The notes: generated by a model not told the origin, from the letters alone. A DNA stretch of 64,000 nt from Parelaphostrongylus tenuis (GCA_019055375.1 JAHQIW010007209.1:61989-125988), one strand, 5' to 3'; numbered from the stretch's first letter, positions 1 to 11,815 are shown. Program-made: numbers and translations.

Positions 1-481
1 AAACGTGTTGCAGTAAAATTCGTCCTCGTTTTTGTTAATCTGCACCTTCTTTTACAAATTATCTAACAGAAATGCATTTTTTACGTAGGCGTTTCCTCAA
101 ATGTGATTGCTTTTTTTCTGGGAAAGCCGAGATTCCATGTCATAAAACCAGGAATGAGATGGCGTGAACCATATAACATTGACACCTGACGTATCGGCGC
201 ATTGACTGGAAGTTTTTCTCCTCTGAGCACGTCGGCTCACCTCATTTCATTCAGAAATTGGCATGCACGTCATTTCACTAAACACTTTCGGCCTGTTTGG
301 GAATGCAGAATCTTTGATATCAATTGTTTTGAAGGATTTTGATTCGGATCAGATATTTTGATAACTTTCGATATGAGTACTGAATGCGTTGTTGCATTGT
401 AAACTATGCCATGCAAGGAATTAAAAATTTATTCTCACTCCAATATACAGCAGTTTTTTAGATTTTAGAGTAAAAGTGAAC

Positions 482-1289
482 ATGGCAGGCCATTTGAACA
501 ATCCCTTAATGATTTCTCTGCTAGCTACAATCTCGATAGTGTTGGGATGTGGAGTGTTGCCTACGGGTCAAGGTAATGAACAGAAGTTTGATGCTCAATT
601 ACAGATACTCCAATCTTAAGCGAAAGCTCATGAATTTTTGTCAAAATTAATACATTAGCCACTCCATAGATATTGCCAATTTGTTGTGTTCCGTGGCTTC
701 AATTCAAAGAATTTCAAATTCAGAACGAGTATTTGAAAATCAAGCCTGAAACATCATCCCAATATAATGGCTAATGTTTCACTGTATACTAACAAATACG
801 AAATCTCGTTCAAGGGAGCAGAAGGACTTTTACTGTCAGCGGGTTCTCTTTGCCTGTCGCAATGATCTACGTAGAAAAGGCTGAAGAGTCTGCTCGGGTT
901 TCTGGCATTGCTGCTAACAAAGGAGCTGCTCAGGCATTTGTACAACGCCTTGTGATGCAAACAGTATGTTGGTAGTCCCTAGGTATTTTAATTTTTTTCA
1001 CAAATTCTGAAAAGGTGTGAGAGTAGCTCAAATTTTGCGACAGTTAGTCAGACTCGTAATGCTAGCATAACTCGGCTCACATGATATTGAAAAAAACACT
1101 TCCAAATGAACCCTGCGGACTTGTGAGGTGAAAAATTTCGAATTTAGGTTTTTGACGTTCTCGAAAGCCAAGCTCGTAGTGCATTTCTACCCGATCCTAT
1201 AATTTCTACCATTTTGGGTCAACTTACTGTTAACATCACTTACGAACCATTACAATGCCAGGCAGTCGCCCTTGCTCTATCCGAAAAAG
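482..1289 (+). CDS. SCVP-family secreted protein, unit A, exons 1-3
   Basis: Exons 482-572, 815-963 and 1148-1289 are all open with consistent phases (1, then 0, then 1). Exon 1 encodes a 30-residue start with a hydrophobic signal peptide (LMISLLATISIVLGCG). Exon 2 carries FTVSGFSLPVAM and RLVMQT; exon 3 carries VFDVLESQARSAF and NITYEPLQCQ. Donors are good (gtaatg, gtatgt, gtcagc). The exon 2 acceptor reads gttcaag instead of the gtttcag seen in unit C, so it may be weak. The family is SCVP, recognised from memory of its motifs; its molecular function is not known to me, and export is inferred from the signal peptide. Possible trans-splice acceptors (tttttag, attttag) lie about 15-20 bases before the ATG. 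The matching exons 4-5 are about 6.1 kb downstream and damaged. If they are spliced in, the protein stops after 161 residues, against about 223 for a full-length member. Confidence 0.75.
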
Positions 1290-1377
1290 GTCAGCTTTCT
1301 ATGATTAACTTCAATCAAAATAATTTCAGACAGAAGTATAACAGGAATTGGATAAAGTGAAACTGTATCTATTATTC

Positions 1378-1481
1378 ATGTATAACATTTCCAATCAACT
1401 ATTTTGAGATCTCGCTTGAAAGGCTGAAATTGTCAAGGTGTGTTTATTCTAAGCGAGGTATCAAAATAGTCGATTGAAAAT

Positions 1482-1522
<41 letters not shown>
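1378..1522. repeat. Short inverted-repeat element plus (TA)n in intron 3 of unit A
   Basis: The arm at about 1387-1420 (tcaactattttgagatctcg) is nearly the reverse complement of about 1452-1482. A (TA)n run occupies 1484-1522. The arm contains the same TTTTGAG..CTCGCTT block as the elements at 32.8-33.15, 52.99-53.07 and 63.76-63.93 kb, so this is one inverted-repeat family. Confidence 0.6.
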
Positions 1523-1525
<3 letters not shown>

Positions 1526-1529
1526 ACAT

Positions 1530-3279
1530 TATTTATCGCCGTGATGAATATTAGATATCAATGAACGGTTTGTCAAAAATGGGTGCTGCTCATTGCATGC
1601 AAACCCATTTTATCGGTAACTGCCAATAATTTTTTGATCATTAGTGTAATTCAAGAGTTGCAGCCTCCATTTAATCATAGAGTAAACTTTGTTCTATCGT
1701 TCTATGTGTACCAACATTTTATTATCCGTTTACTCTGACAATGAGCACATTTTGTTGTGGTCATTTCGACACCGGACATGGCGCACTGAATCTACATGCC
1801 CTATGCAGTTCTTTTTGGTCGAATGTCAGCGTTGTGGTTTCCTTTGCCTCGTACAGTTCTCAGCTCTCCGATGACATCGTTAAAATCAATTTCATCTAGT
1901 CGTAGTCTTCCATCAATACAACGAAATCCTTCTGATGAGCCACCCGTCTGCATTTGATCCTCAACAATATCATTACGAGTAGTTTCGTTTCTGCGTCGCG
2001 TATATCAGTGAGGTTTCTAAGGATCTAAGGGTAGTGGCGCAGATAGTCAACTACAAAGAGATTTGACTAATACCGGTGCAATAGGTGCAATGGATCGATG
2101 ATCGAAATAAAATGCTTCGCCTCTTCAGCTAGCTAGGGGCAAGTTTTCAAAGCGACGTCTCTGCGCTACTTCAACATGCAAGTCGATGGGATGTTTGAGA
2201 ATCAAAAGAGAAAAGCATCTGCGGCCTGAGAATTGGAAGGAGTGAGAAAAGACGACGACTGATAAGAGAACAGAGTCAATGGCTTGTGCTTTCCAGATGA
2301 GTGTAGTGCCATTGCCCAAAGTGAAAGTTTACTGGAATAGCTATCCATTTCTTTATAAGCCCAATTTGGAACAGGGGCCATGCCGAGAGATAGATTTTTG
2401 AAGGTCATAAACCATTTGCATCTACTAGAAAATGAATGGTACGCTGCAGAGCACACCTTGCCCATGCGCCTCCTGCTGTAACTCCTTAACAGAATTGTGA
2501 GGATGTATACAAGCCAAAAAGAATTGTATGAATTGACAAGTCAATGGTGCGACTCAAAGGAAGTGCTAAGTTGCTATTAGTATATTCTTGTAAGCGCAAC
2601 AAATATGGAATGAGGTTGTTAAAAGTTTGAGGTGAACGAGGGTACGCCTAAAAGACAGTAATTTACGCAGACAGACACGAATCCCAGATTAAGCGGGCGC
2701 CTCGCAGATGGCGTTCTGAACCTTATGGACGATCTGTTAGATGAATGGAGTTATCTCTCCACAGACAGCTGGCATACTATTTTATCCCTGGCCAGAACTC
2801 TACTACGGAGGGAAACTACTTGACCGAGAGTTTTTTGAGTCATTCTTGTCAGAGTAGTTTCGACAACGCACGGCTGCACCATCAATCCATCCATCCTAAA
2901 AATACAGGCTTATGTTTAGCCGACGCTTGGTGAATCTACTGCGACTACGTCCACATAATCAAATCCAAACAATTCAAGATGGATATACGGTAGCTGCATA
3001 GAATTTTACTCTCCTTTCAACCGACATCCAGAAGCGCTCTTGAAAGGCCATAAAGCTCATCACGGCGACCTTAGGAGGTAAACTGAATGCTTCAAATTAT
3101 TCGCAAAGGTTGGATGACGTGTTTGCGCCATAAAATCATTGATATGTTTTTACAAGAACGTCACCATTATGAAGAGTATATTTGCATAGAATTCTTACTA
3201 TTTCCCACAGGAAAAGAACTGCTAAAGGGCTGAGTAATCCACTTAGGAATTCTGTACTCTAGATGTAAATTCCAATATA
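1530..3279. other. No gene recognised
   Basis: Only short random-looking open frames; nothing matches a known protein or an SCVP exon. It lies inside the presumed enlarged third intron of unit A. Confidence 0.5.
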
Positions 3280-3745
3280 TACATAGCACGCACAGGGCAC
3301 ATGCAAAAGGAGTTGATTTGACAAAGAGGTCATCATCCTTGCGCAGGAACACTTGGCATCGGCGCAAAGGATTCCAGAAGCGTTTGTGGATTAATGCGAC
3401 CGAACCAATTATAAACCGCAGGGAACGACGCCTCGTAATCACTCATGATATGAACCAGTATATAAGACGGTTGTTTTGATGGGTGAGGTGCAGTACGAGT
3501 CCATGCGATCTCCTTCAGGTGACCTTCATTTGAATTATTTTGCTGGAATACATATAAAAAGCGGTGAGCTTGTTGAGTGATGATTTTGTGCTTGATGAGA
3601 TCAAAATCTGGGTCTCGGTGTTTTTTCTAAAGGAGTAATGGAGGTATTTGACTGATCGGATGGTGAACAATGATCTTTACAGGCTTTGAAGAAGGCGAAA
3701 CTGCCGAAAATGTCAGCTGTTAGAATTCGAGTTGTGTTGGCACGA
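3280..3745 (+). mobile_element. Penelope-like element, 3' end fragment
   Basis: The stretch at 3330-3450 (tgcgcaggaacactt...tttgtggattaatgcgacc) and the following 3' tail match the minus-strand 3' end of the Penelope-like element at 23.6-24.1 kb, here in plus orientation. The ORF-end residues are recognisable but frameshifted. It ends with tttgaagaaggcgaaactgc, a conserved tail discussed under 3685-3714. No reverse transcriptase is present, so this is a deep truncation or a 3' relic. Confidence 0.65.
3685..3714 (+). ncRNA. Hammerhead-like core at Penelope 3' tail
   Basis: The order is uUGAAGA, a short GGC/GCC-type stem, then GAAAAUGUC. This resembles the hammerhead core (CUGANGA, stem II, GAAA, GUC). 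The same block recurs at 14773-14800 and 23648-23681. Penelope-like elements are known to carry hammerhead motifs; activity of this copy is doubtful because the first C is U and the GAAAC is altered. Confidence 0.35.
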
Positions 3746-4930
3746 GAAGAAAATAAGGAAGTTACTCAAACATGCCGAGGTTAATAAGTAGTCGGTCTTG
3801 GGTACGTTCCATGATATATATTGTAGACTGCATTGAATTATGAATAAGTGTCTTACGATATGAAGACTAGTGACTGTGTACAAAATGGTCAATATATGCA
3901 TAGTGTGCAAATGCACATATGGTATTAGGATGTACAAGCCGAAAAATGTTGACAGGTGATAATTTTTAGGTATTTTTGCGATGGCGTAGCTTTCATTTTA
4001 GAAGTAATAAATTCTAAAGCAACAGAGTTCTTTTCACTACTGTTACGTTTATAGAAATTCCTCAGATAGTAAGCTAGTTTCTCTTAAGTAGTAATAAGAT
4101 TTCCTTACGATCAACATTCTACTGCATGAGTACCAGTAGTTCCGCTGAAAAGTCAAAAGGACAGTCTGACCATTGCAAAAGCAAGATGTCATTTTTTCTC
4201 TTGATAAGCCAAAGTTGGTCCTAAAAACATCATTTCATTGAGCTATCGCAATAATTAGTAATCTACAAAAACTAAGGAATTTACATTGTCACATCTCACA
4301 GAGTGTGACTTGCGGGTTACACAATATTCTATTCAAACTTTAGAAGTCTTTGCAATGTTGACATATTTTTTAGCGTATAAGGTTTTTGAGAATTCAGAAT
4401 CCTACCATATGATTTCAAAATTCGCTACGAAGTTTGAAAAATAACCTCGATAGCCAAGGGTTTTTTTTTAAAAGCTTAGAACTGGAATTAGGGTTTCTCA
4501 AGTTATCGGTCGATTGCAAAAACATGAAATTTATTAGAAAAAAGTCAATGATATCTGTAAACATACTGTTTCTTGTAAAGACGTGGTTTTCTACTTGAAA
4601 AAATAGCTGTTGGTTAGAAACATTGAGCGTTGATTTTAATTAATATCAAAAAGAAGTCTTCTCAGCGGTGTTCCATCATTTACTGAGGATATTGTTTTCT
4701 TGATATCTTAAGAGGCCCGAATTTGTACTAGAAGCTCGCATCAATCTTCGTAACCGTCCGATCGGGGCTCAAAATGGCCCTTATACATAGTACGGAAAAA
4801 GTTGTGACATTTTGTATCTGGATAAATTTATACTGATATTTTTCCGTAATTCTGATAATGTTAATTGAATTCTCTGCTCAGTTCTGATTTAATGTCTGTT
4901 TTGTATATTTGTTTATTGTCAGGTGTGCTA
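3746..4930. other. No gene recognised
   Basis: AT-rich sequence with stop-dense frames; I see no exon, RNA or repeat I can name. Confidence 0.5.
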
Positions 4931-4934
4931 ATGT

Positions 4935-5430
4935 CATGGATCGGAAAAGTCACGTATCGCAGTAGTTGAGTTACAAAAGACGGAAACGAAAAAAGCCGTT
5001 CGTTGTGAAAATCGATTGGTTTCACACAGCATGTGTCTGCAGAATCGTGAAACGTTTTTCAAAAGAGTGAGAAAACTGAAGAATGTTCTCGAAAAGGTCG
5101 TCCGACCACCTCGTCCACATCCGGCAACAATCAGAAGATGCGTTGCCAAGTTCTACCAAATCCAGAGCGCTCAATGCGCAAAATGGCTCGGGAAATTCGG
5201 AATCAGCGAGGAGGAGCTCCTGAAACGATTGTCAAAAATAAGTTGAAGCTAGCGCAGCTACAACATCGCTTCGTGTTTCACTTTCTCTGCAAAAGGTTGA
5301 GAGAAAAACTGCTTTTAAAGGCTCGCTGAAGGATTCGTCTGATAACCTGTGATCGTTTGTCAAAGGGCCCTTGCGCATGCAAAGATATTTGCGGTCCAAC
5401 CACTCGCTAAAATCGACCGTCAACTCTTTA
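4935..5430 (+). mobile_element. Tc1/mariner-type transposase N-terminal relic
   Basis: One frame reads a GRPTTSST linker at about 5096, then NPERSMRKMARE (about 5160-5200) and TIVKNKLKL. This is the inter-helix GRPR hook and second helix-turn-helix of nematode mariner-type transposases. Upstream HTH sequence from about 4935 is present but interrupted by stops, and the downstream region loses the frame. The catalytic DDD/E part is not recognisable, so it is a dead fragment. Confidence 0.7.
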
Positions 5431-5921
5431 TGAAGGGTTAACAGGAATCTACAGTAGCAAAAATCATGGGCACCCTGGCCTCTGTGATGATCTAGGCCAA
5501 AATTCGCGCTACTGAAAAGACACCTCTACGCTTTTCGGGCAAGGGCAGTTGGTCCGTCAAACTCACGATCGCAACCCAGGGAATTACTCCGTGTGGTCTA
5601 TACCGGAAGAAATGTCTCGGCTACTCGCTACAGTACTTCAGACGCGCTTAACTGGCTTTGAGAATCGCTTAGGACGAAAATTACAGTGGGTAACGCACGC
5701 GAGCATCGTTCAAAACTTTCGAAAGTAACTTCGCATGTATAGAGGGGTCAAGTGGAGCAATTTTGACAATCTGTTTCGAACTTTTTTGTTTATTGTTGTA
5801 GTTGTTGATATTATAAGTGTAACCATTTAAATTAATTGTTATTTGTTATGAAGTATTTTTTTTACTCTTGAAAATCCGAGAAAATTTTCAAAACTTTTAT
5901 CACACACCTACATATATTCTA

Positions 5922-5952
5922 GTATATATATATATATATATTATATATATAT
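5922..5952. repeat. (TA)n microsatellite
   Basis: Near-continuous TA dinucleotides, interrupted once by a doubled T. Confidence 0.9.
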
Positions 5953-6136
5953 GCATGTTGATATAGGCATAATGGCTACAAGCGACACAATCGACAATAA
6001 ATCACTCCAAAAGTACATTCGGTTACCAATTCACCAACGCAAAAGTGTAAATGGCTCGCCGGTCGATTCGTGTCTATGTAGAGCGGGAGTATACTCCTCA
6101 AAGGGACTGTGCTACGACGAAAGACACCCGTGCAAC

Positions 6137-6162
6137 TGATGAGGCCGGAAGGCCGATGAAGA
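6137..6162 (+). ncRNA. Degenerate hammerhead-like core
   Basis: CTGATGAG is followed by the hairpin GCC-GGAA-GGC and CGATGAAG. The textbook hammerhead has CUGAUGAG, the same hairpin type and CGAAAC; here TG is inserted in the GAAA box. It may be a decayed ribozyme or chance. Confidence 0.25.
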
Positions 6163-6164
6163 AT

Positions 6165-7255
6165 TGGTAATTTTGACGGCAGGCGCTACTTGAACCCATA
6201 CTTCACACTTTTCGAGAGCATGCTTATCCAATTGCACTACCAACGCTTGTTTTGCCACCACTCTTTCGCTGCAACGCATCGATACGTCAGCAACCGGCCA
6301 TCAACGGTTTGACCTGGTAAGCCAGTATTAGCGTGGTTCTCAAACTACTCTGTGGATGTTACAGATATTCCAGTAACGTTGAGTGTTGTGAAATCTTTGA
6401 CGTCAGGCGGTACTCGAACCAGCATTTACCTTTTCGCGAGCACTTGCTTACCAACTGCGCAGTTGTATCGGGACTACCGACACCTTTACGCCAGACTGAT
6501 TCGACGTAGAGTAGTAAGAGTGGTGGCAAAACAGGCGGCTAATAGTGTAATTCGTTTAAGCAAGAAATGTCGGCCTCAGAAAAAGTTAAATTCGGCTCGA
6601 CTTCCGCTGACGTCAAAGTTTTTGAACATCTTTGTGTATATCTGTTCAACATCATACCACCTGAAAAAAAAGGTTTAAGTAGAAAGAATTCTGTGATCGC
6701 ATATATATTCAGTATCCGTCAGCGTTGTTTCGGCTTTTTACATCATCCGTGAGCGGTCGGTTCATTTTCTTTCCTACTTCTGTTTTGATTTCGGCCTAAC
6801 ATCATCTCCGAATCAACAAGTGGGAAGCCTGGCCAAGGATCCATCGCCGAAATCCATTTCTTGGAAACGACATCGTGAAGACCTGAAAACGCTCTTTGCA
6901 AGGTTTACGGCAGGAAACCAAGCGAATATCATACGCTACGACCAGCAATATTCCTTTTGGAGTATGTGCTGGGGTTCGCAGAATGTGAAGACGACGATCT
7001 AAGTAAGTAAGTATCCGTGAGCATAACTCTGATCAATGTCGATAAGAGCATGTGAGTCCAAACCGTTTGCGGTTTGTTGCTGACAAATTGATGCCTTGTA
7101 GCGTAGAAAGAGTGATGGCAAACGAGGGTGTCGATAGTGCGATTGGTGAAGCACGCAGCACAAAAGGGTGAAATGTGGGTCTCAAGTCTGTCTAGCGTCA
7201 ACGTTTTATACATCACTCAACACCATTGATATACCTGTAATATCACTCCATCTCT
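6165..7255. repeat. Nested foldback elements with tRNA-like promoter modules
   Basis: The arm at 6167-6330 pairs with about 7036-7215, and the arm at 6343-6480 pairs with about 6530-6665. Each arm carries a tRNA-like pair on one strand. For example, the minus strand of 6400-6480 has GCGCAGTTGGTAAGC (A-box-like) and GGTTCGAGTACC (B-box-like); the plus strand of 7130-7200 has TAGTGCGATTGGTGAAGC and GGGTCTCAAGTC. The spacer TTGTTGCTGACA is shared with 27.5 kb. No protein is encoded. Confidence 0.6.
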
Positions 7256-7420
7256 GGAAAAGCGGTTAATTAAAAAGATCTCTTGTGATTTGCTAATTAT
7301 CTAAGATGATGATTCGGCCAATATTAGAGAACAAAAATTAGTGCTCAAAACTTTCTTAAACTTCTTTCAGTTCGTTGTTGTATTGGAAAAAGGCGTTTTT
7401 TACACTTGCTTTATTTGCAG

Positions 7421-7781
7421 TCAATATGGATCAGGGTGGATTTCACAACGTTGCGTCATCAGCCGGCAGCACGGTGACGGGAATCTGTACTGCTACTATG
7501 GGAGGAGAAAAGGATTGTGAATAAATTAGACATGGTGAAATTAACAGGTGTACCCGTCACTTATACTACGATTACTGGAGTTCTTTCGGTTTGAACAGCT
7601 TTTCTCTTCAATATAACTTGTTTCACCTAGATAAAACTGTTTAGACTACGAACTATCATTATGGCACAACTGGTCGAAAGCGATGTGGCAAAATGTATTG
7701 AGCAAAGGGGTTCGAATGCTGGCATCAGGTCCATTTGGATCGCACTTCTTCTCGGCATCGGGCACTGTCGACGGAAGCTAA
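7421..7781 (+). pseudogene. SCVP exons 4-5 (3' part of unit A or of a lost copy)
   Basis: Exon 4 (7421-7588) follows a good acceptor (ttatttgcag) and starts in the phase exon 3 of unit A needs. It reads GSTVTGICTATMGGEKDCE and then a stop at 7522-7524; the family reading continues in another frame as VKLTGVPVTYTTITGVLS. Exon 5 (7645-7781, acceptor tgtttag) has two extra bases near TTNIIM. After them it reads WSKAMWQNVLSKGVRMLASG and FGSHFFSASGTVDGS to a stop, which is the most conserved family block. Between this block and unit A exon 3 lie a Penelope 3' end, a mariner relic and foldbacks, consistent with an intron enlarged by insertions. It could instead be the 3' end of a separate truncated copy. 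Confidence 0.85.
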
Positions 7782-8399
7782 AACTGAACGAAATTGCGAT
7801 GTGCTCAATACGAACGGTTTGTTTTTGATCGATGATTGTAATATTGGAGCAACAATAAACTGGCATATCACAGTGGTGTAGATACATCTGAGTACTACAG
7901 TAAATCACATTCAAATTTTTTTCACATTTTTGTTGCATGAAATGAGCTTGGGTGTTCGTTAAACCAAAAAGTTGTAAGCAAAGTTTCTCATCCGCTTTTG
8001 ATCAATTTTTCCCTGTAAGACACGAATACGACGCTAGGTTAGGTCCTTTTTTGTCTATCTCCTCCATCATATTGCACTCCATGTTCACTGACACAAGTCA
8101 CACATGTGATGTGGTCTTTCTAACTACGAAAGTCGTCCAATTTCGATTTCCCTACCGCTATATTTATCAATGATAATCAGAGGATGGGATTTCGCCTCCT
8201 TTATGCGCAGTTTAACCTCTTTCCCGTTTTGTTGAGTTCATTGAGCATCGTTTTTCCTATATCTCGGAATGATAACGATATCTTCCACATCAAGATATGA
8301 TAAAAATTCTTCCGTCAACCAGTGTGAGCTTCTCGTGAAAATTCGAACAAATTCATTCTTCATCACATTACGGAGTCGGGTAAAGTGGAAGTAAAGTAG

Positions 8400-9740
8400 A
8401 CGTTGTTGAAAATGCTGAGTGAAGGGTTCTTTGCTCACCTTTTGAATGCTCCAACATCCTCATCGGGAGTGCATGTTTATGAAACGCCATCGATTTCTTG
8501 CACTCACTTTTTCCACGATACGCAAAGAAAATTGATTTTGCTGTTGAGCAATTCATATAGTGTTAACTTATTTCATTTGTGTAGTCGTGACAAACTTTTC
8601 AGTTGTTTTATCTCACTTCCGTAAGGTGTTTGCAAAGATCATCGGGTGTTTTTTTTCATAATGAATGGCGAATTTAGCTCATTCAGTATCTTAGATCTCT
8701 GAAATAATCCGGAAAACTGTCACCTAAACAACGTTCTAAAAGGATGATGTGTCTTACAGGAATAAAAAGTAACTGCTTTGATTTTGATTCTAACATTCTC
8801 GTCAGTGTATAGCAGTATCACTCGTTCTCGAGTTCCTAGAATGTTGTGAAGCGCTGAATCGGACTTGAATTCTGAGTTCTCTACAATATGTTACACCTCC
8901 AATGAAATTTTAAAATGATATGGAAAGATTCTTTCATTTACTGCTTGAGTCTCATTCTCTGTAGAACATAATCTGATGAGTGAGCGTCGCAATTTGTGAA
9001 GCAAACAATTCACTCAATTCTTGAATCTTAGTAGAAATTCTCGATTTTGGAAATGAGAAGAACAAGCTTAAAAACTAATCTCTATTTGAAGCTTTCACGA
9101 AGGTTTATATCCGAATTCTCTTTTCCCTTCGATGGATTTTCTTTTGATTGTGGCCAACATTTCGTTGAAATACGCCTTCTCCGATTTGAAATGGTTATTA
9201 ACTCGGTTTTTTCTAGTCTATAAAAATTCGTTGTTCTTCTGTGTTCAGCGGTATTATACTAAAAGTATACGTCTGAGTGTAATGATTGGTATGCCAGATA
9301 TCCGACTCCAGGTGCAACTGAACTTGCGTTCTTACCCTTACCATCCAAAGGCCACCTCTATGCGACGCACGCCCTTCTTCGATGCCACTAAAACGGCATG
9401 GATTCTCTTAGTATTCTCAATTATATATATTTTCAAAGAATATTTTGCCTGTTTCGCTTATGACAAATCGAAGGCGCCACCGATAATATAGATGATTGTT
9501 TTCTTTTATGAGTCATACGAAGAATGTTCAAAGTTAAATAAGTATTTCGGGTTGTTGTAATTCCTCATTAAAGCAGTTTCGGCTTTTTAAGAGTTCTACG
9601 CTGTTCTAGTTGAATACAACGTTGTAATGAATTGGCGAAGTTCGACCACTAGTTTTAAAAAACTATTTCATCGAGATTATACGGATATGATTGTTTCACA
9701 GCGTTAGTTTACTTTTCGGAAAGAAATTAGAGCACATCAA
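8400..9740. repeat. Orphan copy of the SCVP upstream module
   Basis: Homologous to the 5' flanks of units C (30.2-31.6 kb), D (35.7-37.1 kb) and F (58.3-59.4 kb). Shared pieces include ctcattcagtatcttaga (about 8680 and 58740), ctacacctccaatgaa (about 8893 and 58963) and tgacaaatcgaa..gc.cc (9461). By its distance, a minus-strand SCVP start would be expected near 7.75 kb, where plus-strand exon 5 now ends. A 119-codon open frame inside (9132-9491) has no recognisable homology. Confidence 0.6.
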
Positions 9741-10409
9741 GTGGTTTTTCCTGCCGTACATTGACATGTTTAGTAGTCCGCTTTGTGTCACCTCTCGATT
9801 GTTGGTTGTCTCAGAAACGCCTTACGTATTCAGCTTACGTGATCTGTGACATATTGGCGTGTCTAATGGAATCCTAGATTATTGGATCGTTGACACAGGT
9901 CAATACTTTGCATTCTCCCGCCTATTAACGTGATACGAAATTTTCCTAGCAATTGACATGTTAGCTGTGAGTTCAGTGAGACCGAGTAATTTTATATCCT
10001 ATTTCTGTAAGCGTCCAGGTTTCTGATACATATTTCAGGGAATTAATAATTTTAAAGTCGAAAAAGATGGAGGCAAAGTCGCTTTCTTCTTGTCCTCTCG
10101 CAGCGAATAGTGGATGATCCTAAATGATTCTTGAGCTATTGGCCTCCTCCCCTGCTCTTCTTTTAAAATAAACTGTTCACGCATTGACATACAGGATTGG
10201 ATAGACGTAAATGGTGGCATTCGGAAATACTAATTAGATACATATGAAAAAAATTCAAAACCAATCCTCTTCAACAAACGTTTTTGTGAGATTCAGTCGT
10301 AACACATTTATGTCGCAAGAGCTGGTCGAAGTCGGGTTAACATTTTTTCTGTCTGAATGATGCCTGGTGTTATAAGAACGATGTCATAGGTAAAGAGAAA
10401 TGAAACATA

Positions 10410-11049
10410 CTTTCATTATTATTTGAGCCAACTTATCATGTGGTCTGGTAAGCGCTCTGTGTACAGCCCGATACACGTCGTTTCGTCCTTTGAACTCGTC
10501 AGTCGGGCAGAACCCGTCGTCTTTCGATATTTGTATAGTCAGTTCTCTCCGGGAGCTCCACAGGGAGTCATCGAAGACGAACGTTTTCCACTCTGTGTCA
10601 AGCGAAATTCGCGAGCTCCACTCTCTTACAGGGAGTCCTCGACAAAGAACGAACGTTTTACACTCTATGTCAAGCGAAATTTTCACCTAACACAGAGTGT
10701 TTGGGCACTCTCCAAATAATAATGTAAGGATCTATTGAAATTTGAGCGTGGTCTCAATAACGCACTTGAAAATATAGATACAATACGATAAAATTACAAA
10801 CCAACGAGCAATCCAGTGCTCAAACACTCTGTGTTAGGTGAAAAATTCGCTTGGCATAGAGTGTAAAACGTTCGTTTTTCGATGACTCCTTGTAAAGGAG
10901 TGGAGCTCCCGAGAGAACTGACTATACCAATATCAAAAGACGACGGGTTCTGCCCGACTAACGAGTCTGTAAGGACGAAACACGTGTATCGGGCTGTACA
11001 AGAGCCCTGACCAGACTACATGACAAGTTGGCTCAAATACTTATGAAAG
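10410..11049. mobile_element. Large foldback element (about 640 bp), copy M1
   Basis: The left arm (10411-10706) starts ttcattattatttgagcc and is the near reverse complement of the right arm (10833-11049), which ends gttggctcaaatac. The arms share CGTCGTCTTTCGATATT, GAACGTTTT.CACTCT and cacctaacacagagtg. No transposase, so it is non-autonomous. The same ends occur at 13096-13722 and 57561-57789. Confidence 0.8.
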
Positions 11050-11374
11050 GATCTTTTGAAAATTTGAGAGTGGTCTTAATAAAGCACTCGAAATAAAGGT
11101 ACAAAATGGTATGGTTTTTGACCTCCGAATTTCCACTCTCATATTGACTCATTCTAGTGTTAATATGGCTCTCAAAAAGGTAGTGAATACTTTTGACGAG
11201 ATAGTATAGCTTGTCAAATCCCACTCTCTTTACTGCAATGGTATTATAGTAATTTCGTTTAAAGCACTTCAGCACTTCATTTGATCCGTCATCACAGTGT
11301 TATTTTCACTGTGCAAATACGATTACTCCTAGAATTCAATTCTTTTCATCTCTTTTTTTTTTGAAAGCTAAAGA

Positions 11375-11612
11375 ATACTGGTTTGGGCGAGTCTTCTTGC
11401 AACCTCGAGGAAAGCCTGGTTTGTGGCGTTCCATAAGGCATTGTTATTGAGTGCCGGAAAGAGTTGGGAAGTGGAGCTCGGCTCCACGAACGCAGCGACG
11501 AGCATCATCACCACTCGGCCACGACCACCCCATATCGCTATAAGAATGATGTTGTTTCTGTATAGTCTGTGATTGAGTTTCTTACTGAGGTTGTTACTCA
11601 GAACCATAGGTA
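11375..11612 (-). repeat. Dispersed repeat R2, copy 1
   Basis: On the minus strand it contains GGAACGCCACA.ACCAGGCT and an open frame with NNALWNATNQAFLEVARR. The same block is at 21440-21720, 28815-29095 and, more decayed, 39740-39905. The translated similarity between copies suggests it derives from a coding element I cannot name. Confidence 0.55.
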
Positions 11613-11639
11613 AGTTTCGAAGGATGCCGCTCTAAATTA

Positions 11640-11815
11640 TCAGTGGCAACACGTCCCAGACTGAACCCTAATTTGTAGCAGGGATGGGGAGACGTTGTTT
11701 ATGGTGTATCACATTATAATGTGTTATCACTTTTTTTGTTTAGCTCTGAGGTAGCAACCTCGATGAGGCTTCAGACATCCTCACAGACTTTATTGAATTT
11801 TCACAGGTTCAAAGG
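11640..11815. repeat. Hammerhead-associated repeat R-HH, copy 1
   Basis: Shares agcagggatggggagacgtt and the end cctcgatgaggctt.agac with 33190-33400 and 33600-33665, and cacgtccc...cccta.tttgtag with 20915-21070. A palindromic hairpin (cacattataatgtg) sits where the ribozyme stem lies in the other copies. Confidence 0.5.

Noticed and set aside
1930..1945. ctgatgagcc as a hammerhead start
   Set aside because: No paired stem II and no GAAA box at a sensible distance.
8971..8990. ctgatgagtgagcg as a hammerhead start
   Set aside because: No GAAA box follows; it belongs to the SCVP upstream module.
9132..9491. 119-codon open frame with hydrophobic segments
   Set aside because: It lies inside the duplicated SCVP upstream module, its frame is not kept in the other copies, and no domain is recognisable.
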